Shown here piece by piece: positions 15,150 to 23,663 of a DNA stretch of 64,000 nt; position 1 is the first letter of the stretch; each line of letters opens with the position of its first letter. The notes under the pieces are model-generated. The model saw nothing but the letters and a program-made list of their open reading frames with translations, did not search any database and was not told where the DNA came from. Position numbers and translations under genes: made by a program. This stretch comes from Cupriavidus sp. P-10 (lineage in GTDB: Bacteria; Pseudomonadota; Gammaproteobacteria; Burkholderiales; Burkholderiaceae), in assembly GCF_003402535.2 (NCBI RefSeq), contig NZ_AP025171.1:2604001-2668000 (forward strand). Reading direction: 5' to 3'.

Positions 15150-16049
15150 TCAAGGATGAGCGCCTTGATCCGACACGACCAGCGCCTGCGCCGCTCTATC
15201 GATATGGTCGGCAAGCCGGCTCGCCACTGGCTGCCGGCTGTGCCTTGCGCGCTCGACCAGACCCACCTCGCGATAAAACGTGTCCTCACCAAGCGACAGT
15301 GCCGTCACACCGCCCGGCCGGGGGCCGCCTGCAAGCATGCGGGGCAGCAAGCCAACGCCGAGCCCGCGCGCCACCAGTTGCTCGATGCCTTCGAGTTCGT
15401 CGAGCTCGATGGCTTCCTGCGGCGCGATCCGCTGCTTGCGCAGGAACTGGTCGACCTGCCTGCCGCCAAACGAGGCCCGGTCATAGCGGATAAAGGGCGC
15501 CCTGGCGATTGCGTCGCGCCAGTCCGAGCCGGCCAGCGCGCTGGGCGCCAGCAGTTCGAAGGGCTCCTGCAGCAGCGGGCGCCATTCCAGTTCCGCGGGC
15601 AATGCATAGGGCGGCCGGATCATGACGGCGATGTCAATCTCGCCGGCGTCGACCTGGCCGAGCAGGTTGAGCGAGACGCCGGGCACCATGCGCACACGGC
15701 AGCCAGGCAGCTCCGCCCGGAACGCGGCAATGGCATTGGCCAGGAAGGTGGCTTGCGCGGAGGCGATGGCCCCGATGCGTACCATGCCCGAGCCCTGGAT
15801 ATCGAGGCCCTGGTGGCCGATCCGCTCGTACAGCACTACCAGTTCCTCGGCCAGCGCCAGCGTTTCGCGCCCGGCGGTGTTCAGGCGGGCTGAACGGCCG
15901 GTGCGGTCGAACAGTGCAAACCCTAGCTCCGACTCCAGCCGCTGGATCTGCGCACTGACCGCCGACTGCGTCAGGCCAATGTGTGCACCGGCGTTGGCGA
16001 ACGTGCCGTGGCGGGCGACGGCGATAAAGGTGCGCAGTTCTCGCAACAT
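15150..16049 (-). CDS. LysR family regulator of the 5-oxoproline cluster
   Basis: A 299-residue LTTR that starts MLRELRTFIAVARHGTFANA. HTH residues 5-60 include AHIGLTQSAVSAQIQRLESE, followed by the effector domain (GMVRIGAIASAQATFLANAI). It is divergent from the VOC-accC-pxpBCA-accB operon across a 146-bp region that carries a perfect 10-bp inverted repeat, so it is very probably that operon's regulator. The effector may be 5-oxoproline or a related lactam. Confidence 0.92.
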   Translation of the reverse strand: MLRELRTFIAVARHGTFANAGAHIGLTQSAVSAQIQRLESELGFALFDRTGRSARLNTAGRETLALAEELVVLYERIGHQGLDIQGSGMVRIGAIASAQATFLANAIAAFRAELPGCRVRMVPGVSLNLLGQVDAGEIDIAVMIRPPYALPAELEWRPLLQEPFELLAPSALAGSDWRDAIARAPFIRYDRASFGGRQVDQFLRKQRIAPQEAIELDELEGIEQLVARGLGVGLLPRMLAGGPRPGGVTALSLGEDTFYREVGLVERARHSRQPVASRLADHIDRAAQALVVSDQGAHP

Positions 16050-16077
16050 GGCGATTCATCAAATTTCATGGAGCTAA

Positions 16078-16112
16078 GGTCAAAAATATATCGCTTTTAT
16101 TAATTTTTGACC
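16078..16112. promoter_or_regulatory. Perfect 10-bp inverted repeat, LysR operator candidate
   Basis: GGTCAAAAAT (16078-16087) and ATTTTTGACC (16103-16112) flank 15 AT-rich bases between the lysR and VOC genes. This is the length and symmetry of an LTTR recognition/activation site and it is 84 bases from the VOC start. Confidence 0.6.
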
Positions 16113-16195
16113 ATGCATAGACTTTGGTTCCAGGGCGGCGCGTGATGCGCGCCGCACGACCTGACCACAAATCCATTGCCCAGAGTCCCCACACC

Positions 16196-16630
16196 ATGAG
16201 CGAAACCACCGCAGTCCTGCCCCCGTTCCACCTGGCCTTCCCGGTCCACAGCATCGCCAGCGCGCGCGAATTCTACGGCGAGTTGCTGGGCTGCCCGGAA
16301 GGCCGCAGTTCGGAAGACTGGGTCGACTTCAACTTCTACGGCCACCAGATCGTGGCCCACCTGGCACCGGAAGAATGCGGCCACCGCAAGACCAGCGCGG
16401 TAGACGGCGACGCCGTGCCGGTGCGCCATTTCGGCGTGGTGCTGCCGATGAGCGACTGGCAAGCGGCTGCCGACAAGCTGAAGGCCGCGGGCCTTGAATT
16501 CATCATCGAGCCGCATATCCGCTTCAAGGGCGAAGTCGGCGAGCAGGCCACCATGTTCTTCCTGGATCCGTCGGGCAATGCGCTGGAGCTGAAGGCGTTT
16601 GCCAATATCGCCTCGCTGTTCGCCAGGTAA
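16196..16630 (+). CDS. VOC family protein at the head of the 5-oxoproline operon
   Basis: A 144-residue glyoxalase-fold protein starting [20 protein letters not shown]. Candidate metal ligands are the His of PFHLAF, the His of VRHFGVV and the Glu of NALELKAF. It is a paralogue of the protein at 5253-5669, sharing EGRSS/T-x-x-WVDF-x-F and GHQI. It is first in a tightly packed operon with a biotin carboxylase and pxpBCA. A cofactor-free or metal-dependent lyase or isomerase acting on the same substrate is possible; no reaction can be assigned. Confidence 0.88.
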   Translation: MSETTAVLPPFHLAFPVHSIASAREFYGELLGCPEGRSSEDWVDFNFYGHQIVAHLAPEECGHRKTSAVDGDAVPVRHFGVVLPMSDWQAAADKLKAAGLEFIIEPHIRFKGEVGEQATMFFLDPSGNALELKAFANIASLFAR

Positions 16631-16737
16631 GTCTTAAAAGCGCGGCCACGCCGCGATCCGACCGGCCCGCAGGCCGGCATTGCACGCGGCGCCCAAGCCA
16701 GCGCCGCGTGTCCGCCCCCAAGCAGCAAGAGCCTGAC

Positions 16738-18111
16738 ATGCAAAGAATCCTGGTAGCCAACCGCGGCGAGATTGCCTGTCGCATCATCCGCGCCGCAAAG
16801 GCGCTTGGCATCGAGACCGTGGCCGTGCATTCCGAGGCCGACGCCGGTGCCATGCATTGCCAGATGGCCGACGTGGCCGTGCCCATCGGTGCCGCCCCCG
16901 CGGCACAAAGCTATCTGAATACCGAAGCCGTCCTGGCTGCCGGACTGGCGCATGGTGCCGACGGCGTGCATCCGGGTTATGGCTTCCTCTCCGAGAACAC
17001 TGCCTTTGCCCAGGCCGCCGAGGCCGCCGGCATGCGCTGGATCGGGCCGTCGGTCGAATCGATCGAGAACATGGGCGACAAGAACCGCGCACGCGAGATT
17101 GCTGCCGCCTGTGGGGTGCCGGTGCTGCCGGGCAGCATCCGCTTCCTGCCTGGCGAGCTGTCCGGGCTGGAAAGCGCCGCCGCGCAAGTGGGCTATCCGC
17201 TGCTGGTCAAGGCCGCGGGCGGTGGCGGCGGCATCGGCATGAAATGCGTCGAGGGCCCCGACGCGCTGGCCGCGACCGTGGCCTCCACGCAGGCGCTTGC
17301 GCTCAAGGCCTTCGGCGACGGCAGCATCTACCTGGAGCGCTACGTCGCGCGCGCACGCCATATCGAAGTGCAGGTATTCGGCTATGGCGACGGCACGGCG
17401 GTGCATCTGTTCGAACGGGAATGCTCCGTGCAGCGCCGCTTCCAGAAGATCATCGAAGAAAGCCCGGCACCCGGCCTGCCGCCCGAAGTGCTGGCACGCA
17501 TGACCGCCGCCGCCGTCGCGCTGGCCGAGTCGCAACGCTATCGCGGGGCCGGCACGGTCGAATTCATCGTCGATGCGGACAGCGGCGAGTTCTTCTTCCT
17601 CGAAATGAATACCCGCATCCAGGTCGAGCACGGTGTCACCGAAGCGGTCACCGGCTGGGACCTGGTGCAGGCGCAGATCCGGCTGGCCGCCGGCACCCTT
17701 GAGCGTGTCGCGCAAGCCGACATCCGCCGACAGGGCGCGGCGATCGAATGCCGCCTGTATGCCGAGAACCCGGCCCGCCACTTCATGCCCTCGCCGGGCA
17801 GGCTGTCGGCCTTCGCGCTGCCGGCGATGCCGGCGTTGCGCGTCGACACCGGCGTGCGCGCGGGCGACACCATCACGCCCTACTACGATCCGATGATCGC
17901 CAAGCTCATCACGCACGGCACGGGGCGCGAGGCGGCGCGGCAGGCGATGCTGGCCGCGCTGGCGGACACGCATATTGAAGGGATCCGCCATAACGTCGAG
18001 TTCCTGGGCAATGTACTGGCGCATCGCGATTTCCGCGCGGGGCAGGTCGATACCGGCTTCGTCACGCGCGAAATCGCGCAACTGACCGGTGCGAGCGAGG
18101 TGCAGGCATGA
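16738..18111 (+). CDS. Biotin carboxylase subunit (AccC-like) of the pxp cluster
   Basis: A 457-residue biotin carboxylase that loads CO2 onto a biotinylated carrier using ATP and bicarbonate. Order of domains: N-terminal MQRILVANRGEIACRIIRAA, ATP-grasp lid glycine loop (KAAGGGGGIGMK, about 158-169), Mg/ATP site LEMNTRIQVEH (288-298, with E289, N291, R293), and the C-terminal domain. At residue 299 the usual Pro of EHPVTE is Gly, so the motif reads EHGVTE. The ATG at 16738 gives the normal AccC start. The gene overlaps pxpB by 4 bases. With the carrier at 20684 it makes a private BC-BCCP pair for this operon rather than the fatty-acid enzyme. Confidence 0.9.
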   Translation: MQRILVANRGEIACRIIRAAKALGIETVAVHSEADAGAMHCQMADVAVPIGAAPAAQSYLNTEAVLAAGLAHGADGVHPGYGFLSENTAFAQAAEAAGMRWIGPSVESIENMGDKNRAREIAAACGVPVLPGSIRFLPGELSGLESAAAQVGYPLLVKAAGGGGGIGMKCVEGPDALAATVASTQALALKAFGDGSIYLERYVARARHIEVQVFGYGDGTAVHLFERECSVQRRFQKIIEESPAPGLPPEVLARMTAAAVALAESQRYRGAGTVEFIVDADSGEFFFLEMNTRIQVEHGVTEAVTGWDLVQAQIRLAAGTLERVAQADIRRQGAAIECRLYAENPARHFMPSPGRLSAFALPAMPALRVDTGVRAGDTITPYYDPMIAKLITHGTGREAARQAMLAALADTHIEGIRHNVEFLGNVLAHRDFRAGQVDTGFVTREIAQLTGASEVQA

Positions 18112-18893
18112 GCGCGCTGCCTGTCGACATGCCCGCTGCCGCGGCCAAATCGTGGCGCATCGAGCCATCAGGCGATCGCCTGCTCATCATTGAATTCGAC
18201 GTGGGCAGTGATGCCAACGCCTTGAGCGCCGCCAACCGGCAAGCCTGCGCTGCGGCAGCGCGCATTGTTGCCGCCGCGCTGCCGGGGGTAACCGATGTCG
18301 TGCCTGCGCTGACCACGGTGGGCATTCACTACCGCCCGTCCGCAGTCGGCGCGGCGGCAGCTTCGGCACCGTTCCAGGCGCTGGCCACGGCGCTCTCCCG
18401 CTTGCTGGCCGAGCCACTCGACACCTCGGCCGCCACCTCCCGCGTGGTCGACATCCCGGTCTGCTACGGCGGCGACCACGGGCCGGATCTCGAGGAAGTG
18501 GCCGCAAGCTGCGGGGTCTCGCCCGCAGCGGTGATCGCGCTGCACAGTGCGGCGCCGGTCGATGTGCTGATGCTCGGATTCGCGCCCGGCCACCCATACG
18601 TGGGCAAGTTCGACGCACGGCTCGCGCCGCCACGGCGCAGCACGCCGCGCACGGCCGTGCCCGCTGGCTCGATCGGGCTGGCCAACTGCCAGTCCGTGAT
18701 CTATCCGATGGTGCTGCCCGGCGGCTGGAACCTGATCGGGCGCACGCCGCTGGTTTTGTTCGATCCGCACCGCGATGCGCCCTGCCTGCTCAACGCGGGC
18801 GACCAGGTACGCTTCGTGCCGGTCTCGGCCGCACAGTTCGATGACATCGCCGCGTCGCAAGGCACCGCCTCACCGGCTCAGGGAGCGCTCTGA
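18108..18893 (+). CDS. pxpB: 5-oxoprolinase subunit PxpB (KipI family)
   Basis: A 261-residue KipI/AHS1-family protein. PxpB with PxpC and PxpA hydrolyses 5-oxo-L-proline to glutamate with ATP. Family features are a variable N-terminus, the VVDIPVCYGGDHGPDLEEVA segment, the FAPGHPYVGK loop (normally GFxPGFxYL) and PAGSIGLAN, followed by GGWNLIGRTP and an LFDPHRDAPCLLNAGDQVRF block. Start ATGA overlaps the biotin carboxylase stop. The GHPYVGK form differs slightly from the common GFPYLG. Confidence 0.93.
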   Translation: MSALPVDMPAAAAKSWRIEPSGDRLLIIEFDVGSDANALSAANRQACAAAARIVAAALPGVTDVVPALTTVGIHYRPSAVGAAAASAPFQALATALSRLLAEPLDTSAATSRVVDIPVCYGGDHGPDLEEVAASCGVSPAAVIALHSAAPVDVLMLGFAPGHPYVGKFDARLAPPRRSTPRTAVPAGSIGLANCQSVIYPMVLPGGWNLIGRTPLVLFDPHRDAPCLLNAGDQVRFVPVSAAQFDDIAASQGTASPAQGAL

Positions 18894-19876
18894 TGACCAC
18901 GACACCGACTACACCGGCGCAACCGATCGGGGCCGTCATCGAGGTGATCAAACCCGGCGCGCTGAGCACGTTCCAGGACCTCGGCCGCGTCGGCTACCAG
19001 CAGCTCGGCGTACCCGCCAACGGCGTGATGGACGAGCGCGCGCATCGCCTGGCCAATGCACTGGTCGGCAATCCGCAGGACACCGCGACGCTGGAGATCA
19101 CGCTGATGGGGCCGACGCTGCGCTTCGGCACGACCACGGCCGTGGCAGTCTGCGGCGCGGATCTTGACGCCAGCATCGACGGCACGCCGTTGCCCACCGC
19201 GCAGGCGTGCGTCGTGCCAGCCGGCGCGACGCTGAGCTTCGGCAAACGCAAGAGCGGGCTGCGCGCCTACCTGGCCGTTGCAGGCGGCTTTGCGCTGGAT
19301 CCGGTCATGGGGAGCGACAGTACCTTCGTGCGTGGCGGATATGGCGGCATGCAGGGCAAGCCGCTGCGCAAGGCCGATGTGATCGGCTTGCGCGCACCGC
19401 GTGCCGCGTTGCCCGGCGCGCCAATGCAGGCGCGCTTCGCCGCCGGCGTCATGGCGGCGCCCGAAGCCCCATTGCGCGTGGTACGCGGGCGCGAGTGGGA
19501 TGCGTTCAGCACCGACGCGCACGCGGCATTCACCAGCGCCGGGTTCCGTATCGGTGCGCAGTCCGACCGCATGGGCTACCGGCTCGAGGGGCCCGCGCTG
19601 ACGCTGTCTTCGCCGCGCGAGATGTGGTCCGAAGCGGTGGCCTTCGGCACGATCCAGGTGCCGCCCGACGGCCAGCCGATCGTGCTGATGGCAGACCGCC
19701 AGACCACCGGCGGCTATCCCAGGATCGCCCACGTCTGCACCGTGGACCTGCCGCGGCTGGCGCAGCGCATGCCCGGTGAGAGCGTGCGCTTTATCGAGGT
19801 CGGGCTGGAGGAAGCGCAACGGCTCGCGCAGTTGCAGGATGCGGCCTTCGCGGCGCTGGAGCGTGACCATGGCTGA
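18893..19876 (+). CDS. pxpC: 5-oxoprolinase subunit PxpC (KipA family)
   Basis: A 327-residue AHS2/KipA-family protein, related to the carboxyltransferase-like part of urea amidolyase/allophanate hydrolase. Hallmarks: GALSTFQDLGRVGYQQLGVP, MDERAHRLANALVGN, LRAYLAVAGGF, and the C-terminal ADRQTTGGYPRIAHV. The ATG overlaps the pxpB stop (TGATG), and pxpA begins 8 bases before its own stop, so translation of the three is coupled. PxpB and PxpC form the ATP-using complex that activates 5-oxoproline. Confidence 0.94.
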   Translation: MTTTPTTPAQPIGAVIEVIKPGALSTFQDLGRVGYQQLGVPANGVMDERAHRLANALVGNPQDTATLEITLMGPTLRFGTTTAVAVCGADLDASIDGTPLPTAQACVVPAGATLSFGKRKSGLRAYLAVAGGFALDPVMGSDSTFVRGGYGGMQGKPLRKADVIGLRAPRAALPGAPMQARFAAGVMAAPEAPLRVVRGREWDAFSTDAHAAFTSAGFRIGAQSDRMGYRLEGPALTLSSPREMWSEAVAFGTIQVPPDGQPIVLMADRQTTGGYPRIAHVCTVDLPRLAQRMPGESVRFIEVGLEEAQRLAQLQDAAFAALERDHG

Positions 19877-20642
19877 GATCGATTTCAACAGCGACCTTGG
19901 GGAGAGCTTCGGCATCTACCGCCTTGGCGACGATGCCGCGGTGCTGCCGCATATCAGCTCCGCCAACATCGCCTGCGGCCTGCACGCCGGCGATCCGCAG
20001 ACCATTGCCGCGACCGTGCGCGCCGCGGTGGCGCAAGGCGTGGCGGTTGGCGCGCATCCGGGCTTCGCTGACCTGCAAGGCTTCGGGCGCCGCGCCATGA
20101 CGCTGTCGCATGGCGAGATCTACAACCTGACCGTCTACCAGGTCGGCGCGGTGCTGGCCTTTGCCCGCGCCGCCGGCTGCCGCCTGGCCCATGTCAAACC
20201 CCATGGCGCGCTGTACAACATGGCAGCGCGCGATGACAGCATGGCGCGAGCCCTGTGCGAGGCCGTGCGCGATGTGGATCCTTCCCTGGTGTTCTTTGGC
20301 CTGGCCGGCTCCGCGTTGGTGCGTGCCGCGCGAGAGACCGGCCTGGCAGTCGCCGAAGAGGTCTTCGCCGACCGCAGCTACCAGGCGGACGGATCGCTGA
20401 CGCCCCGCGGACAGCCAGGCGCCATGATCACCGACGTCGGCACTGCGGTTGCCCAGGTGCTGCGCATGGTTCGTGACGGCGTCGTGCGCTCGCAGCAAGG
20501 CACCGACGTGCCGGTGCGCGCCGACACGCTGTGCATTCACGGCGACCAGCCGGGCGCCGCCGGCTTTGCGCGCGACATTCGCGCCGCGCTTGCGGCCGAA
20601 GGCATCACGATCCGCGCCCCGCGTACCGGGCCGGGTCGCTGA
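19869..20642 (+). CDS. pxpA: 5-oxoprolinase subunit PxpA (LamB/YcsF family)
   Basis: A 257-residue LamB/YcsF-family protein. Motifs: FNSDLGESFG near the start, ANIACGLHAGDP (about 35-46), GAHPGFAD, HVKPHGALYN and EVFADRSYQADGSLTPRGQP. These carry the Asp and His residues of the hydrolytic site. The ATG at 19869 overlaps the pxpC end. Together with PxpB/C it converts 5-oxoproline, a by-product of glutamine/glutamate chemistry and protein turnover, to glutamate. It is the third of the three translationally coupled genes. Confidence 0.95.
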   Translation: MAEIDFNSDLGESFGIYRLGDDAAVLPHISSANIACGLHAGDPQTIAATVRAAVAQGVAVGAHPGFADLQGFGRRAMTLSHGEIYNLTVYQVGAVLAFARAAGCRLAHVKPHGALYNMAARDDSMARALCEAVRDVDPSLVFFGLAGSALVRAARETGLAVAEEVFADRSYQADGSLTPRGQPGAMITDVGTAVAQVLRMVRDGVVRSQQGTDVPVRADTLCIHGDQPGAAGFARDIRAALAAEGITIRAPRTGPGR

Positions 20643-20683
20643 CAGTCACCACCCCATCCAGATCAACAACACAAGACGCCCCC

Positions 20684-20923
20684 ATGCCAGACCAACCGAA
20701 TGCCTTGCCCATCGTCGCCGAGACCACCGGCACCTTGTGGAAGATCGTGGCCGCGCCCAATGTCGCGCAAGCGCGCGATGCCACGCTGGTGATTATCGAA
20801 TCGATGAAGATGGAAATTCCCGTGGAAGCGCCCGCTGACGGTTATGTGGCCGAGTATCTGGTCGGTGAAGGCGAGCCGGTCGAAGAAGGCCAGGTATTGG
20901 GTGCTTTTATTCTGGCCGCCTGA
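20684..20923 (+). CDS. Biotin/lipoyl carrier protein (BCCP-like)
   Basis: A 79-residue single-domain biotinyl carrier. The biotin-attachment motif ESMKMEIP places the acceptor lysine at residue 42. The second half (ADGYVAEYLVGEGEPVEEGQ) is the other hairpin of the barrel. It lacks the long N-terminal arm of fatty-acid AccB, as do carriers of dedicated carboxylases. It lies 41 bases after pxpA and closes the operon that contains its partner biotin carboxylase. Confidence 0.9.
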   Translation: MPDQPNALPIVAETTGTLWKIVAAPNVAQARDATLVIIESMKMEIPVEAPADGYVAEYLVGEGEPVEEGQVLGAFILAA

Positions 20924-21066
20924 ATTTCCGGACCAGTCATCGCTTGCCATGGCTTGATTTTTTCAGGCCTCATCCTCGCCGGCCATCTACAGGTCGGATT
21001 ATCAGAAGAAAATAATCGGCCGGCCCACGCTTCAAAAAAAGAACGGGCAGCAATACGACGACAATA

Positions 21067-21103
21067 GTGCATGCCATGCCCCGCAAGGGAACACGGCATG
21101 CAC
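21067..21103. promoter_or_regulatory. 9-bp inverted repeat upstream of the sigma-54 promoter
   Basis: GTGCATGCC (21067-21075) and GGCATGCAC (21095-21103) with 19 bases between, centred about 130 bases before the -24/-12 element. That is the place for an enhancer-binding-protein site; GTGCA/TGCAC ends recall NtrC sites, though the spacing is wider. Confidence 0.45.
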
Positions 21104-21214
21104 CCGGTCAGTTCATTGCCGGGCAGCCGAATAAACGGAGACAGAAAAATGCATGGTCATCACCGACCAGGACCCGTTGCGTTTATTTTCACGGATTTTC
21201 GCAGTTGATTTTTA

Positions 21215-21231
21215 CTGGCACGCTTGTTGCT
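21215..21231 (+). promoter_or_regulatory. Sigma-54 (RpoN) promoter
   Basis: CTGGCACGCTTGTTGCT matches the consensus YTGGCACGN4TTGCW at every fixed position, with exactly 10 bases between the invariant GG and GC. It points at the MHS transporter, and transcription should begin near 21243. Confidence 0.8.
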
Positions 21232-21322
21232 GAATAGAAAATCAGAGCTTCCAGGCGTGCATTAACGCTGTGAATGCGGTGAGGACTGACCTGATAAATC
21301 CGGCAGTCCATTAACAACAACA

Positions 21323-21357
21323 GGTACGCAGCCGCGAAGATGGCGGCGCAGCGTACC
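21323..21357 (+). other. Leader hairpin 1 of the transporter mRNA
   Basis: GGTACGC (21323-21329) pairs with GCGTACC (21351-21357) and an inner GCCGC/GCGGC pair extends the structure. It lies in the 200-base leader between the sigma-54 promoter and the transporter start. Confidence 0.5.
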
Positions 21358-21385
21358 GGGTATTCATGCTCAGACCCCGGGACCC

Positions 21386-21420
21386 GCGGGCTGCCACCGG
21401 CAGCCCGCGCGGCTTCTTTT
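21386..21420 (+). terminator. Terminator-like hairpin in the transporter leader
   Basis: GCGGGCTGCC and GGCAGCCCGC form a perfect 10-bp stem with a 3-base loop (21386-21408), followed by GCGGCTTCTTTT. It sits downstream of the sigma-54 promoter and only 24 bases before the transporter ATG, so it would act as an attenuator unless it terminates transcripts from the upstream operon. Confidence 0.55.
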
Positions 21421-21443
21421 ACCCTGCTTCTGGAAACGTGATC

Positions 21444-22823
21444 ATGTCCAACGCCCCCACTTCCACGCTGCCGCTGGCGGATGCCCCCGCTTCCGCCCCG
21501 GCTTCGACCCCGGCTTCGACCCCAGCTTCGGCTCACACCTCTGCCCCGGCGAGCGGCGATGTCGCCGTGGCCCGCAAGGCCGCGGTGGCCGCCGCTGCCG
21601 GCACTGCCATCGAGTACTACGAGTTCGGCATCTATGGCTACCTGGCCGCCACCATCGGGCCGCTGTTCTTTCCGAGCAACAACGCCACCGCGTCGCTGCT
21701 GGCGATCCTCGCGGTATTCGGCAGTGCCTTCCTGATGCGCCCGATCGGCGGCATCGTGCTGGGCCGCCTCGGCGACCGCATCGGCCGTCGCGCCGTGCTG
21801 CTGGTCACCGTGATCGGCATGGGTGTGGCCACCGCCGCCATCGGCGTACTGCCCGTTGCCGCGACCGCGGGCCTCGTGGCTCCGCTGTTGCTCTTGCTGA
21901 TCCGGCTGGTGCAAGGGTTCTTCGCCGGCGGCGAAGTCACCGGCGCGGCCGCGTACGTGGCCGAATCGGCGCCACACGGCAGGCGCGGCTTCTTTGGCGC
22001 GTTCACGCCGGTGGGCGTGGCCATCGGCGGCGCGCTGGCGGCAACCGTGTGCGGCCTGACCAGTTCCATCCTCGGCAGCGAAGCCATGACCGCATGGGGC
22101 TGGCGCATCCCGTTCCTGAGCGCGATCCCGATGGTGATGATCTCGTTCCTGGTGCGCAAGCGCGTGGAAGAATCGGTGGCGTTCCAGCAGTTCCAGCAGC
22201 ACAGCGAACCGCCCAAGGCACCGCTGAAGGAAGTATTCAGCCTGCACACGCCTGCCGTGCTCAAGGTGCTGGTACTGTCCTTCGGGCAAAACGTGGGCTA
22301 CTGGGTGGGCCTGGTGTTCATGAATATCTACATGACCACCTACCTCAAGTACGACAAGACCACCGTCTACTGGATCATGGCCTTCGTCAGCCTCACCATG
22401 GCGGTGCTGATGCCATTCTGGGGCGGCCTGTCCGACCGCCTGGGCCGGCGCAAGGTGCTCGCCATCGGCTTTGTGGGCTACACCGTGCTGGTGGTGCCGA
22501 TGATGATGCTGATGGACCAGCAGAGCATCGGCCTGGCCTTCCTCGCCATGCTGATCGTGGCGCTGCCGATGCCGATCGTACAGTCCGTCGGCTACCCCAC
22601 CTACGCCGAGCAGTTCCCGACCCGCGTGCGCTATTCCGGGATGGCCTTCAGCTTCAACCTGGGCGCGATCCTCGGCGGCGGCGTGACACCATACGTGGCC
22701 ACCGCACTGATCGGCGCCACCGGCAACCTGCTCTCCCCCGCATACCTGCTGATGGGCGGATCGGTCATCGCATTGCTTGGGCTGCTGGGCGTCAGGGAAA
22801 CCGCGCGCGAGGCCCTGCGGTAA
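21444..22823 (+). CDS. MHS-type MFS transporter of the 5-oxoproline region
   Basis: A 459-residue major-facilitator transporter of the metabolite:H+ symporter group (ShiA/ProP-like), with 12 predicted helices. Group marks are [17 protein letters not shown] in helix 1, [15 protein letters not shown] in the loop 2-3 motif, [20 protein letters not shown] after helix 4 and [13 protein letters not shown] in the second half. The N-terminal 40 residues are a low-complexity Ala-Pro-Ser-Thr tail with [10 protein letters not shown] repeats. GGAAA precedes the ATG at 21444. Placed behind a sigma-54 promoter and next to pxp genes, it probably imports 5-oxoproline or a related organic acid. The substrate is inferred. 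Confidence 0.88.
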   Translation: MSNAPTSTLPLADAPASAPASTPASTPASAHTSAPASGDVAVARKAAVAAAAGTAIEYYEFGIYGYLAATIGPLFFPSNNATASLLAILAVFGSAFLMRPIGGIVLGRLGDRIGRRAVLLVTVIGMGVATAAIGVLPVAATAGLVAPLLLLLIRLVQGFFAGGEVTGAAAYVAESAPHGRRGFFGAFTPVGVAIGGALAATVCGLTSSILGSEAMTAWGWRIPFLSAIPMVMISFLVRKRVEESVAFQQFQQHSEPPKAPLKEVFSLHTPAVLKVLVLSFGQNVGYWVGLVFMNIYMTTYLKYDKTTVYWIMAFVSLTMAVLMPFWGGLSDRLGRRKVLAIGFVGYTVLVVPMMMLMDQQSIGLAFLAMLIVALPMPIVQSVGYPTYAEQFPTRVRYSGMAFSFNLGAILGGGVTPYVATALIGATGNLLSPAYLLMGGSVIALLGLLGVRETAREALR

Positions 22824-22849
22824 TGCGACACCAGCCTGGAGCGACCAAT

Positions 22850-23659
22850 ATGCATGACGCTACCGTTGCGCTGCCCGGCTGGGCAGCCAGCCCCGCCGGC
22901 GCGCGCGCCGCCATCCGCAGCGGCGCGTGGCGCGGGCACACCGCCGGCATGGCGCCCGGCCGCGTGCAGGGCAACCTGATGATCCTGCCACGCCAGTGGG
23001 CCGATGATTTCCTCGCCTACTGCCGTGCCAATCCCGTGCCCTGCCCGCTGATCGGCATGACCGGGCCGGGCTCGCCGCTGGTGCCGGGGCTGGGCGAGGA
23101 TATCGACCTGCGCACCGACCTGCCGCGCTACCGCGTCTGGCGCGATGGCAAGCTGGCTGAAGAGTGCGACGACATCAGCGCCTTGTGGCGCGACGACTTT
23201 GTCGGCTTCGTGCTGGGATGCTCGCTGTCCTTCGAAGATGCGCTGCAGCGCGCCGGCCTGGCGGTGCGGCATGTCGATGAAGGCAAGGTCGTGCCGATGT
23301 ACCGCACCAGCATCGAAACCACGCCGGCAGGGCCGTTCCGGGGGCCGATGGTGGTGTCGATGCGGCCCTATACGCCCGGGCAGGCCGCGCACGCCAGCGA
23401 AATCTGCGCCGCGTTGCCGGCGGCGCACGGCAAGCCAGTGCACGCCGGCGATCCGTCTGCCATTGGCATTGCGGACATCAACCGTCCCGACGAAGGCGAG
23501 CCCACCGCCATCCTGCCAGGCGAGATCCCGGTCTTCTGGGGTTGCGGCGTGACACCCCAGGCCGCGGCCGTGCAGGCGCGACTGCCGCTGTGTATCACGC
23601 ATGCGCCGGGCTACATGCTGGTGGGTGACGTGGCGATCGAGGACGTCAGGCTTATTTGA
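22850..23659 (+). CDS. DUF1445 / YcsI family putative hydro-lyase (D-glutamate cyclase-like)
   Basis: A 269-residue DUF1445 protein: [20 protein letters not shown] at the N-terminus, [38 protein letters not shown] and [11 protein letters not shown] at the end. Family members include the C-terminal part of mammalian D-glutamate cyclase, which interconverts D-glutamate and 5-oxo-D-proline. B. subtilis ycsI lies in the ycsFGI-kipIAR (pxp) region, so this neighbourhood is conserved. I chose the ATG at 22850 (GGAG 10 bases upstream); an ATG at 22823 overlaps the transporter stop and would add 9 residues. The specific activity here is inferred. Confidence 0.85.
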   Translation: MHDATVALPGWAASPAGARAAIRSGAWRGHTAGMAPGRVQGNLMILPRQWADDFLAYCRANPVPCPLIGMTGPGSPLVPGLGEDIDLRTDLPRYRVWRDGKLAEECDDISALWRDDFVGFVLGCSLSFEDALQRAGLAVRHVDEGKVVPMYRTSIETTPAGPFRGPMVVSMRPYTPGQAAHASEICAALPAAHGKPVHAGDPSAIGIADINRPDEGEPTAILPGEIPVFWGCGVTPQAAAVQARLPLCITHAPGYMLVGDVAIEDVRLI

Positions 23660-23663
23660 GCCG

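Noticed and set aside
16336..18168. 610-codon minus-strand open frame
   Set aside because: Antisense to the biotin carboxylase gene, with low-complexity Arg/His/Gly translation.
21481..21560. Possible tandem DNA repeat (GCTTCGACCCCG-like units)
   Set aside because: It lies in the transporter's N-terminal Ala-Pro-Ser-Thr tail, with only two or three short imperfect units. Treated as low-complexity coding sequence.
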